Made by a program: the position numbers and the translations under genes. This document shows, in pieces, positions 25,410-32,357 of a DNA stretch of 35,169 nucleotides. Every line of letters begins with the position of its first letter. Position 1 is the first letter of the stretch. The notes beneath the pieces are model-generated. The model had not been told where the DNA came from. It searched no databases and saw only the letters and a program-made list of their open reading frames with translations. Source of the stretch: an uncultured Treponema sp. (GTDB taxonomy: Bacteria; Spirochaetota; Spirochaetia; Treponematales; Treponemataceae); assembly GCA_945915085.1 (NCBI GenBank), contig CAMEET010000015.1, forward strand, positions 1 to 35,169, given 5' to 3'.

Positions 25410-26116
25410 GTTTGCTTGAAGTAAAAAATCTTGTAGTTTCTTATGGTGCAATCAAAGCGCTCAGAGGAATCAGTTTTTCTGTTGAACAGGGCGAAGTAAT
25501 CAGTTTGATAGGTTCAAACGGTGCTGGAAAAACTACAACATTACATTCCATCAGCAATTTGATAAAGAAAAACAGCGGATCAATTTTTTTTGAAGGCACA
25601 GATATTACAAATCTTTCTGCAGATAAAATTGTAAAAATGGGATTGATTCAAGTTCCAGAAGGACGACGCGTTTTTGCGAATCTTTCAGTCAAAGAAAATC
25701 TGGAAATGGGAGCATACCTTCGAAAAGACAAAGAACAAATCAAAAAGGATATGGAATGGGGGTACGAACTTTTTCCAAGATTAAAAGAACGTTTATCTCA
25801 ACTCGCTGGAACGCTTTCAGGTGGTGAACAGCAGATGCTTGCTATGGCACGTGCTTTGATGTCAAAACCAAAACTTTTGCTTTTGGACGAACCTTCGATG
25901 GGGCTTGCACCAATCCTTGTTGATGAAATATTTGAAATAATCAAAAAAATTAGTTCTGCCGGCACTACAATTCTTCTTGTTGAGCAGAATGCTTACAAAG
26001 CTCTTTCAATTGCAAACCGAGCTTACATTCTGGAAACTGGAGGAATCACAAAAGATGGAAAAGCAAGTGATTTGATTACCGATAAAGCAGTAATTTCTGC
26101 ATATCTAGGAGGCTAA
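25406..26116 (+). CDS. livF: Branched-chain amino-acid ABC transporter ATPase LivF
   Basis: A 236-aa ATPase, the second nucleotide-binding subunit. Walker A is GSNGAGKTT near residue 36, the signature LSGGEQQMLAMARAL and Walker B LLLLDEPSMGLAP. It overlaps livG by four bases and ends one base before the next gene, so the CBS-ACT protein is clearly part of this operon. Confidence 0.95.
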   Translation: MSLLEVKNLVVSYGAIKALRGISFSVEQGEVISLIGSNGAGKTTTLHSISNLIKKNSGSIFFEGTDITNLSADKIVKMGLIQVPEGRRVFANLSVKENLEMGAYLRKDKEQIKKDMEWGYELFPRLKERLSQLAGTLSGGEQQMLAMARALMSKPKLLLLDEPSMGLAPILVDEIFEIIKKISSAGTTILLVEQNAYKALSIANRAYILETGGITKDGKASDLITDKAVISAYLGG

Positions 26117-26117
26117 A

Positions 26118-26759
26118 ATGTTAGTAAAAGATGTAATGACTAAAAAACCAATTACAATTGAACCAAAAGCGACCATTTTGGAAGCAACAGATTTGATGAA
26201 AAAAAACAATATCAAAAAATTGCCAGTTTTGGATAAATCTGGAGCTCTGGTTGGAATTATTACAGAAAATGATTTACAAAAAGCAGCTCCAAGTCAGGCT
26301 ACAACTTTGGACATGTACGAACTGACATATCTTTTGAGCAAACTTACAGTTGAAAAAACTATGACAAAAGATGTAAAAACTGTAAGTTCCGATGAAACTG
26401 TGGAAGAAGCTGCAAGAATTATGGCTGATGGAGATTTTGGATGTCTGCCTGTAATGAAAGACAATCTTCTTGTGGGAATTATTACAGACAGTGATTTGTT
26501 CAGAATGTTCATTGAAATGTTCAGTGCAAGAACATCAGGTGTGCGTGCAATAGTACAGATGAGTGATGAACCAGGTTCGCTGAGTGTTTTTACACAAAAA
26601 ATTGCAATGGCAGGTGGAATTATCATTTCCTGCATCACTACAGAAGCAGAAAATCCTGCATTCCGCAAAGTGACGGTAAAAGCTACAAACATTGCACTAA
26701 ACACATGCAAAGAAATCTGCGAACAATGCGGTACAGTTGAAGATATCCGTGAAGTTTAG
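26118..26759 (+). CDS. CBS-CBS-ACT domain protein of the LIV operon
   Basis: A 213-aa soluble protein: a first CBS motif at about 1-57 (VKDVMTKKPITIEPKAT ... GIITENDL), a second at about 78-135 (MTKDVKTVSSDETVEEAA ... GIITDSDLF), and an ACT-like domain at about 140-213 (VQMSDEPGSLSVFTQKIAMAGG). CBS pairs bind adenine nucleotides and ACT domains often bind amino acids. It resembles AcuB-type proteins, whose role is not firm. Being directly fused in the operon to livF suggests it senses energy state or branched-chain amino acids for this system; that is inference. AGGAGG precedes the ATG inside the end of livF. Confidence 0.88.
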   Translation: MLVKDVMTKKPITIEPKATILEATDLMKKNNIKKLPVLDKSGALVGIITENDLQKAAPSQATTLDMYELTYLLSKLTVEKTMTKDVKTVSSDETVEEAARIMADGDFGCLPVMKDNLLVGIITDSDLFRMFIEMFSARTSGVRAIVQMSDEPGSLSVFTQKIAMAGGIIISCITTEAENPAFRKVTVKATNIALNTCKEICEQCGTVEDIREV

Positions 26760-26765
26760 TTTAAA

Positions 26766-26963
26766 TCATTTGCTTTTGTAATAAAGCATGCAATGACAAA
26801 ATCCTTCAAACTCGGGATCTTTTATCTGATTGCGAAACTCCTGACACATACATTTGTTTTCAGGAGTTTTTTGAATTCTGCACGGACAATATCCATCCTT
26901 TGCCTTGAGACCAGCTTGAATTTTTTCTACAATTGTTTTATCAGGGTTTAATGATATTTTCAT
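26766..26963 (-). CDS. Ferredoxin-thioredoxin reductase catalytic-domain protein
   Basis: A 65-aa protein with the three cysteine pairs of the FTR catalytic chain: CPC at 26-28, CMC at 38-40 followed by QEFR, and CHC at 56-58. In the known enzyme these bind a 4Fe-4S cluster next to a redox disulfide and pass ferredoxin electrons to thioredoxin. The spacing between pairs differs from the plant enzyme, as is normal for short bacterial homologues. The ATG at 26963 is preferred; an open frame to 27032 adds a hydrophobic, poorly coding stretch. No thioredoxin gene adjoins. It converges on the CBS-ACT gene with six bases between stops. Confidence 0.85.
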   Translation of the reverse strand: MKISLNPDKTIVEKIQAGLKAKDGYCPCRIQKTPENKCMCQEFRNQIKDPEFEGFCHCMLYYKSK

Positions 26964-27094
26964 ATTTATAATATAAAAAAAAATTAATAAATAGGAAAGA
27001 TAAATATTAAAATAATAGTGACACTTCTGCACAGTTTATGTGTTTAAATTATTGAATTAGAGTTTTTTTTAATGATACTGGAGGTTAATTTTTC

Positions 27095-27691
27095 ATGAAA
27101 AAATATTTATTGGTTTTATTAGTTATATTTTCAGCAGTTTGTGGACTTTATGCAGATTCTGATTATGATCCTTTCGATAAACTTGCAGAAAAACTGCTTG
27201 ATGATTTCGATGACACAGGCAGCACAATTGCCGTAAAAATATTTAATTCTGATTTGAGTAATAATGAGAGAAAAAGAATTTCAAAATCTGTTCAGTTTGC
27301 ACTTTATTGTACAGATGAGATTGAAATCGTAGACGATATTGAAGATGCAGATTATGTTTGTTCTGGAAACATTGAAACTGACGGACCAAATTATATTGTA
27401 AGTGCCAAACTTGTAGATAATTATGATGGAACTACAGTTGCAAAAGCCAGACAGAAAGTTCCAAAAAATTATTATGTTGAAAAAACAACAAAAGTAGAAA
27501 CTGTAATCGTCGAAAAAGAAAACGATATTGATGCTGATGATGTTTTGGGCGCTGTAATTCTTGGGAGTGTGATAGGTGGAGTTTTTCATGTTATTACAGA
27601 ACCTCATCATCATGTTCCAGCTCCAAAACCTGCCCCAGTCCCAAAACCACGTCCAGTTCCATCTCCTGCACCTCGTCCAGACAGGCCGTAA
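27095..27691 (+). CDS. Secreted protein with proline-rich tail, function unknown
   Basis: A 198-aa protein with a signal peptide (KKYLLVLLVIFSAVCGLYA, probable cleavage near residue 20). The mature N-terminal part, DPFDKLAEKLLDDF then TIAVKIFNSDLS and YVCSGNIE, has the layout of proteins related to the CsgG/FlgO/LpoB group, in which a small alpha-beta domain compares old and new outer-membrane assembly factors; I could not confirm membership. A hydrophobic Gly-rich segment near 150-165 is followed by a His-rich stretch and a tail of repeated Pro-Lys/Arg-Pro units. GGAGG ten bases upstream supports the start. A TetR gene follows with its own promoter. Confidence 0.55.
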   Translation: MKKYLLVLLVIFSAVCGLYADSDYDPFDKLAEKLLDDFDDTGSTIAVKIFNSDLSNNERKRISKSVQFALYCTDEIEIVDDIEDADYVCSGNIETDGPNYIVSAKLVDNYDGTTVAKARQKVPKNYYVEKTTKVETVIVEKENDIDADDVLGAVILGSVIGGVFHVITEPHHHVPAPKPAPVPKPRPVPSPAPRPDRP

Positions 27692-27702
27692 GATCGTAAA
27701 AT

Positions 27703-27730
27703 TTGACAAAGTTTAATTTTATGTTATGAT
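27703..27730 (+). promoter_or_regulatory. Promoter of the TetR-family gene
   Basis: A consensus TTGACA (27703-27708) and TATGAT (27725-27730) are separated by 16 bases. The start point near 27737 coincides with the left arm of the palindromic operator. Confidence 0.6.
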
Positions 27731-27736
27731 TTAATT

Positions 27737-27791
27737 ACATCAAAATGATAGTTAGTCTATCAAAAATAAAGTCATACTATCATTTTGATGT
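27737..27791. promoter_or_regulatory. Perfect 16-bp inverted repeat, probable TetR operator
   Basis: ACATCAAAATGATAGT at 27737-27752 is the exact complement of 27776-27791, with 23 bases between. A shorter palindrome, TGATAG-TTAGT-CTATCA, spans 27746-27762 and has the size of a TetR-family site. More GACTATC-like half sites follow to 27800. Its position at the transcription start predicts autorepression. As RNA it would form a stable 5' hairpin. Confidence 0.6.
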
Positions 27792-27807
27792 AAGGACTAT
27801 CATAATC

Positions 27808-28413
27808 ATGAATAAAATCAAAGATGGGAAAATCGATTTAATTGTAAAAGAAGCAGTTCCATTATTTTTGGAAAAATCAATTTCTGATATATCAATGAAT
27901 GAAATTGCAAAATTTGTAGGTGTAGGGGAAGCCTCATTATACCGCTATTTCCAGAAAAAACAAAATCTTGTAATTCAAATTTCCGCTAAACTCGCCGACG
28001 AAGTTTTTAATCACTATTTTTCATTTGAACAGAAACTTTCTGGTTATGAACAGATTTCTGATTTTTTTAAGGCATACGGAAAAGTTTTTAAAGAACATCC
28101 TGAATATTTTAAATTTATTAATGAATTGGACGCTTATATTCTGAATGAAAATGTTCAGGAAAAAAAAGAATATGAAGATATGGTTGTGCGCTTTAAAAAT
28201 ATTTTTGATAGAGCTTATGAAAAAGGGCTTGCGGATGGTTCTGTAAAAAAAATCAAAAATTGTAATACTTTTTATTATGCTTCAGCGCATTCTCTTTTGA
28301 ATTTGTGCAAATTTCTTGCTTCAAGTGACGTTCTGAGCGAAGACAGTCTGCAGGATAAGAATGGTGAAATTCAAATCATGACAAAAATTATTTTGAATTA
28401 TGTAAAAGATTAA
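27808..28413 (+). CDS. TetR-family transcriptional regulator
   Basis: A 201-aa regulator. The N-terminal DNA-binding domain has the helix-turn-helix MNEIAKFVGVGEASLYRYFQ near residues 29-48, and the remaining helical part would bind an unknown ligand. The ATG at 27808 has AAGGA eleven bases upstream; the longer frame from 27745 would start inside the operator and is rejected. Its stop is 37 bases before a broken sugar symporter and alpha-galactosidase, so it may once have controlled galactoside use; this is inference from position. Confidence 0.88.
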   Translation: MNKIKDGKIDLIVKEAVPLFLEKSISDISMNEIAKFVGVGEASLYRYFQKKQNLVIQISAKLADEVFNHYFSFEQKLSGYEQISDFFKAYGKVFKEHPEYFKFINELDAYILNENVQEKKEYEDMVVRFKNIFDRAYEKGLADGSVKKIKNCNTFYYASAHSLLNLCKFLASSDVLSEDSLQDKNGEIQIMTKIILNYVKD

Positions 28414-28450
28414 AAAAAAATTCTTATTTTTAGATAGAGGTGCATAAAAA

Positions 28451-28846
28451 ATGAAAACACGAAGACTTACGAAAAAAGAAATGTGGATTTTTGCTGTTGG
28501 TCAGCTTGGCTTGTAACTTTTTATCTTCCAACGAAAGGTGATATTGAATCTGGTGCAACTCAATTTTTAAAACCTGGTTATATTGTTCTTGGGTTAACAA
28601 TTCTTGGTGTTATTGCTGCAGTGTGCGAGTTTTTGATGCAATTACAGATCCGATGATAGCCTCACTATCAGATAAATCAAATAATCCAAAAGGCAGACGC
28701 ATTCCTTTTATGAAAATGGCTGCGTTTCCGTTTGCACTCACTACAATTATCGTTTTTTGTGCACCGGTTCAAAATATAAGTATGATAAATTCTATCTGGG
28801 TGTTATTTTTTTTAATTCTCTTCTATTTATTTCAGACATTTTTCTA
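28451..28846 (+). pseudogene. Truncated GPH/MFS-type sugar:cation symporter
   Basis: The start MKTRRLTKKEMWIFAVGQLG is intact, with GAGGTGC upstream. The frame then stops at 28514, but LVTFYLPTKGD continues in another frame, and RVFDAITDPMIASLSDKSNN plus GRRIPFMKMAAFPF follow in a third. These are the N-terminal helices and the conserved FDAxTDP loop of the melibiose-carrier (GPH) family. Only about the first 130 of roughly 450 residues remain, and short deletions explain the frame changes. It then runs into alpha-galactosidase sequence. Confidence 0.8.
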
Positions 28847-29660
28847 CGACAGGTGCAAAAAAACTTACAGGTTATACTTCTTGGTATAATCACTATCAGA
28901 ATATAAATGAAAAACTGATTTGCGATGCTTTGGAAAACTGTAGTTCTGAATATTTCACATTTTTCAGATTGATGATGGATTTGAAAAGTATGTTGGTGAT
29001 TGGTTATGCATTGATGAAACAAAATTTCCCAATGGTTTGAAACCGATAGTCAGTCAAATTCACAAAAAAAAATATGAAAGCCGGGATTTGGTTGGCTCCA
29101 TTTGTTGCAGAAGCGAAATCTGCTCTTTTTCGGGAAAATCCTTTCTGGTTTTGTAAAGATAATAATGGAGATTTTATAAAATGCGGGTCTAATTGGAGCG
29201 GTTTTTATGCATTTAATCTGAAAAATTCTGAAGTGATTGATAACATCAAAAAGTATCTGAATTTTTATGTGGAAATGGGTTTTGATTTTTTTTAAACTTG
29301 ATTTTTTGAATGCAGCAAATGTTTGTAATTATGAAGGAAAAACTCGCAGTCAGGTTGCACAAAAAGCGTATTCTCTTTTGCGGAAAAATAATATCAGACT
29401 TTCAGAAAAGCAACGGATTGCACTTTCTACTATAAATTCGCTTTTTGGAAGCCTTTTGATGACTAGTGATAATCCCAAAGATTATGATGAAAAACAGTTT
29501 TTACAATTGAAAGAGATTTTTTCATTATTTCAAGATGCCAAAAATGTTGATTTTGAAACTTTGGAAAATAAAATCAGGATTACTTATGAATTTAAAGGGG
29601 AAAGAAAAGTGTTGATTTATGATGTAAAAAAAGGGAATCTGGGTAAACCCGTGGCAAGGA
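28847..29660 (+). pseudogene. Decayed GH36 alpha-galactosidase
   Basis: Fragments of a GH36 alpha-galactosidase are readable only across several frames: LTGYTSWYNHYQNI, then FQIDDGFEKYVGDW, then MKAGIWLAPFVAEAKSALF, then FKLDFLNAANV, which holds the nucleophile aspartate. Three breaks lie in homopolymers: a T5 near 28960 where T6 is expected, an A9 near 29065 where A8 is expected, and a T8 near 29286 where T7 is expected. The part carrying the acid/base is missing, since RLSEKQRIALSTINSLF from near the C-terminus follows almost directly. The N-terminal domain is also absent. The tail runs into a GC-rich repeat. Confidence 0.8.
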
Positions 29661-29765
29661 TTGGAGCACCTGCCGAAGGCAGTCCCGGAGTGTAGCGTAG
29701 GGATGAGCCGCGGTTAGTCGGCGAAGTGCGGAAAGCCTGATTTTTGCGAAGCAAAAAGCCACCCA
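29655..29765. repeat. GC-rich hairpin-bearing intergenic element
   Basis: GGAGCACC is followed by CTGCC (29670-29674), a GAA loop and GGCAG (29678-29682). GGGATGAGC and GGCGAAGTGCGGA follow, as in the element at 6580-6712. It forms the artificial C-terminus of the decayed alpha-galactosidase frame. Confidence 0.65.
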
Positions 29766-29828
29766 AAATAAAAAAATGTGGAAATTGAATATGTATTATA
29801 GAGGAAAATTGTTTTTTTATAGGGTAAA

Positions 29829-30290
29829 ATGGATTTTGCAAGGTTTGATTCGACTGGTTCTAAAATGATTCGGAAGCAAAATAATTTATATTCGCTTGCT
29901 TCTAAACTCAGTCAAATAAGTCGGTTGTTTAATCATTTTGTGTGGGAACCGTTGAATAGTGAAGGTTTTAAAAAACTCACTTACAATGCGAAAGATCAGA
30001 AAAATAGTGAACTTCCTGTGCCTAGTCTGAAAAGGATTCCAAAAGATACGCCTTTTATTGCTACACATGTCTGGCCGGCGCAAGGTTCGGTTCATGCGGC
30101 TGAGTTTGGTGACGGAACTTTTGAGTGTGCTGAGAAAAAGTCTATTAATCGGATGATTGACAGAGTTTTGGAGGATAAGAAATTTTTTGTTCATATGGTT
30201 GAGCAGATTTCAAAACTGAAAACCGAAGGATATTATGATGGCGCATATCAATGTGTGAAACTTGCAGTTGGGAAAAATGGTGATTTATAA
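29829..30290 (+). CDS. Unrecognised 153-aa protein, possibly a remnant
   Basis: I do not recognise this protein. It is 153 aa, soluble and basic, with a Lys/Arg-rich start (GSKMIRKQNNLYSLASKLSQ), the segment TPFIATHVWPAQGSVHAAEF, and helical KKSINRMIDRVLEDKKFF. Codon use resembles real genes nearby and no frame on the other strand looks better. AGGG four bases ahead of the ATG is a weak ribosome-binding site. It lies between two repeat-rich segments and just after two pseudogenes, so it could be the end of a larger lost gene. Confidence 0.4.
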   Translation: MDFARFDSTGSKMIRKQNNLYSLASKLSQISRLFNHFVWEPLNSEGFKKLTYNAKDQKNSELPVPSLKRIPKDTPFIATHVWPAQGSVHAAEFGDGTFECAEKKSINRMIDRVLEDKKFFVHMVEQISKLKTEGYYDGAYQCVKLAVGKNGDL

Positions 30291-30460
30291 GTTTATGTTT
30301 TCTGTCTGCATGAGTTCCTTTCTGGAAGAAATCTTTAGTTTTTCAAAAATGGAATTCATGTGGAAGGGGGCAATGCTGAATTATCAGGCGTAAAATCATT
30401 TGGCGATGTTTTGCTGTGTTTCTTTTTTCGATTGGATTTTTATTTTAACTTTTCAAATCA

Positions 30461-30470
30461 AGGTCTGTCC
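30461..30470 (+). repeat. Single AGGTCTGTCC motif
   Basis: This copy is in the 637-bp gap 30291-30927. The first part of that gap (30291-30570) shows no convincing gene; the frames across it have poor composition and overlap repeats. Confidence 0.6.
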
Positions 30471-30578
30471 TCTTTTAAATTCACTTTTCCCCTGTCGTCT
30501 CTTTACAATTGCATCCCCCAAAAAAAACTCTACGCCTCGTGGATTTACAGTTTTATTTTCAAATGGTATGCTTTTATT

Positions 30579-30722
30579 GTTCCTCAAAATCATAAACTTG
30601 AGAAAGTATCAACTTTCGAAAGTTTATGATTTGTCCGCGCCAAGCGGACAGTCAAATAAAAGAGTTTCGCAAGAAACTCGAAGATTATTCAAATGGCGCA
30701 ATATTAGCCATTTGAATAATAC
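30579..30722. repeat. 144-nt four-hairpin unit, copy 1
   Basis: Inverted repeats in order: AATCATAAACTT (30588-30599) with AAGTTTATGATT (30620-30631), enclosing GAAAGT/ACTTTC; GTCCGC with GCGGAC; GAGTTTC-GCAA-GAAACTC; and TTATTCAAATGGC with GCCATTTGAATAA. The next copy starts directly after it. Confidence 0.85.
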
Positions 30723-30866
30723 GTTCCTCAAAATCATAAACTTGAAGAAAGTTTGAACTTTCGAAAGTTTATGATTAGTCCGCGCGAAGCGGACAGTAAA
30801 TAAAGAAGTTTCGTAAGAAACTCTAAGATTATTCAAATGGCGCAATTTCAGCCATTTGAATAATAC
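30723..30866. repeat. 144-nt four-hairpin unit, copy 2
   Basis: This has the same length and order of hairpins as copy 1. Differences fall mostly in loops: ATCA becomes TTGA in the first, GCC-AA becomes GCG-AA in the second, GCAA becomes GTAA in the third, and ATATTA becomes ATTTCA in the fourth. It ends about 60 bases before the flavodoxin-like gene. Confidence 0.85.
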
Positions 30867-30927
30867 CTTTAATTTTGTTGATGTGGTATGGTGCAAACAT
30901 TATTGGTTTGAAAAGTGAGGTATGTAA

Positions 30928-31599
30928 ATGAAAATTTTGGTTTTGAACGGTAGTCCGAAGGTAAAAAGTGACACGATGGTTTTGACGAATGCTTTTTTGC
31001 GCGGAATTGGAAAAAATGGCTGTCATGATATTTCTGTTATGAATATTTTTGAAAAGAAGATTGCGCCGTGTCGTGGTTGTTTTGGATGCTGGCAGTTAAA
31101 AAATAAGCATTGTGTGATTAATGATGATCAGAACAGGATTCTTGATTTGTATCCTGAAATGGATTTGATTATTTGGAGTTTTCCGCTTTATTGTTACGGT
31201 ATGCCTAGTCATATTAAGGCTGTTTTGGATAGGACTATTCCGTTAAATCAGATGAAAATGGAAATTGTGGATGGAAGGACGCGTCATCTTCCGATGGTTG
31301 ATTTTTCGAAGATTCATACTGTTGTGATTAGCGGCTGCGGCTTTCCTAATTATGAGCATAATTTTGAAGGTCTGTCCCGCCAGTGTGATTTGTGTTTTGG
31401 AAATCTGACTAAAATTTTTGTGCCTGAAACTCCTTTGCTCAATATTCCTGAAGCAAAGCCTGTCGCTGATTTGAAAATTGCTGCGTTTGAATGTGCAGGT
31501 GCAGAATATGCTGAAAATTTTTCTCTTGCATCAGAAACTATCGAAAATCTGCAGAGTTTGATGATTAGCAAAGAGGAATATATAAGGAACATTGGATAA
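30928..31599 (+). CDS. Flavodoxin-fold NAD(P)H-dependent oxidoreductase
   Basis: A 223-aa FMN-binding protein of the NADPH-dependent FMN reductase / iron-sulfur flavoprotein group. The phosphate-binding loop is VLNGSPKVKSDT near residue 5, the conserved cysteines are in CRGCFGCWQLKNKHCVINDD near 48, and WSFPLYCYGMPSHIKAVLDR near 86 forms the flavin edge. Substrate is unknown. GAGG eight bases upstream supports the start. The stop codon overlaps the start of the HTH regulator by one base (TAATG), so the two are coupled. The codons for EGLSRQ near residue 150 contain a copy of the dispersed motif. Confidence 0.9.
   Translation: MKILVLNGSPKVKSDTMVLTNAFLRGIGKNGCHDISVMNIFEKKIAPCRGCFGCWQLKNKHCVINDDQNRILDLYPEMDLIIWSFPLYCYGMPSHIKAVLDRTIPLNQMKMEIVDGRTRHLPMVDFSKIHTVVISGCGFPNYEHNFEGLSRQCDLCFGNLTKIFVPETPLLNIPEAKPVADLKIAAFECAGAEYAENFSLASETIENLQSLMISKEEYIRNIG
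31378..31388 (+). repeat. AGGTCTGTCCC motif inside the flavodoxin-like gene
   Basis: This is an exact 11-base match in coding sequence. It is the only exact copy found wholly inside a gene and may be chance. Confidence 0.4.
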
Positions 31600-32186
31600 T
31601 GAATGCAGAAAAAACTGGAAATCTAATCCGTAGTTTGAGGATAAAAAAAGGATTAACGCAAAAAGAACTTGCACAGATGATTTGTGTAACAGATAAGGCT
31701 GTCTGCAAATGGGAAAATGGGCATGGCTGTCCAAATATCACTTTGATTTCGCAACTTTCAAAGGTGCTGGAAGTTGATATTCAAAGCATTTTGCAGGGAT
31801 TTTTGTTTAAAAATCAAAAAATTGGAGAAAATATGAATCATTTGAAATTTTATAAATGTCCGACGTGTGGAAATCTTGTTACAAGCATTAAATCGGTGGA
31901 ATTAAGTTGCTGTGGTAATAAACTTTCGTCAGTGTCAGCTCAAACCAACAGTGATTCTAAGTATCAGCCTGTTATTCAGGAATTCGACGGTCAATATTCG
32001 GTAAGATTTAATCATCCGATGACAAAAAATGATTACATATCGCAAGTTATCGCTGTTCGCTATGATCAGATTATGACAGTGAATTTATATGCGGAGTCAG
32101 AAGCAATCATCACGTTGCCTCAAGTGCGTGGGTTGCGGCTTTTTGTGGTAACAAACAAAGGTGAATTGATTTCGGTTGTAATTTAA
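31599..32186 (+). CDS. HTH regulator fused to a desulfoferrodoxin-like domain
   Basis: A 195-aa protein. Residues 5-62 are an XRE helix-turn-helix (GLTQKELAQMICVTDKAVCKWENG). Residues 83-108 match the desulforedoxin iron site: C87-x2-C90 and C104-C105. The rest (about 128-195) follows the superoxide-reductase fold, with FNHPMTKNDYISQVIAV around His139. The usual C-terminal Cys-x-x-His ligands of the active iron site are absent (the sequence ends RLFVVTNKGELISVVI), so it is probably a sensor and not a reductase. Coupled translation with the flavodoxin-like gene suggests a redox-responsive pair. The HTH start is at the ATG overlapping the preceding stop. Confidence 0.85.
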   Translation: MNAEKTGNLIRSLRIKKGLTQKELAQMICVTDKAVCKWENGHGCPNITLISQLSKVLEVDIQSILQGFLFKNQKIGENMNHLKFYKCPTCGNLVTSIKSVELSCCGNKLSSVSAQTNSDSKYQPVIQEFDGQYSVRFNHPMTKNDYISQVIAVRYDQIMTVNLYAESEAIITLPQVRGLRLFVVTNKGELISVVI

Positions 32187-32194
32187 TTTTTTCA

Positions 32195-32350
32195 AGGTGT
32201 GAGTCGCAACTTATGGCAGCAAGTATTTTTTATTAGGACGTGCCTATGCCTTTTAAGGTTTCGGATGACAACTTACAATAGCCTTGAACGTATGTGAAAG
32301 TGTGGGACTTAAGTTTCAGCTTGAGTCCCTTAGACTTATTGGCTAAGAGT
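32195..32350 (+). ncRNA. Candidate structured RNA, possibly HEARO/omega-RNA-like
   Basis: This segment is visibly less AT-rich than its surroundings and has no coding frame. Paired parts: ACTT (32209-32212) with AAGT (32221-32224), whose loop contains GGCA (32215-32218) that can pair with TGCC at 32241-32244 as a pseudoknot; CCTT-TT-AAGG at 32249-32258; GGGACTTAAG (32304-32313) with CTTGAGTCCC (32320-32329), ten pairs with one T-G; TTAG with CTAA to 32346. The stretch GTGTGAGTCGCAACTTATGG recalls guide-RNA scaffolds of the HEARO/IscB class from memory, but no IscB gene is adjacent. Direction is assumed. Confidence 0.4.
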
Positions 32351-32357
32351 AAATCAA

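Noticed and set aside
30360-30756. Two overlapping frames of 89 and 118 codons
   Set aside because: They run through the dispersed motif and the tandem hairpin units, have odd composition and no ribosome-binding site.
30579-30866. CRISPR-like tandem repeat
   Set aside because: Only two long adjacent units with no unique spacers and no cas genes.
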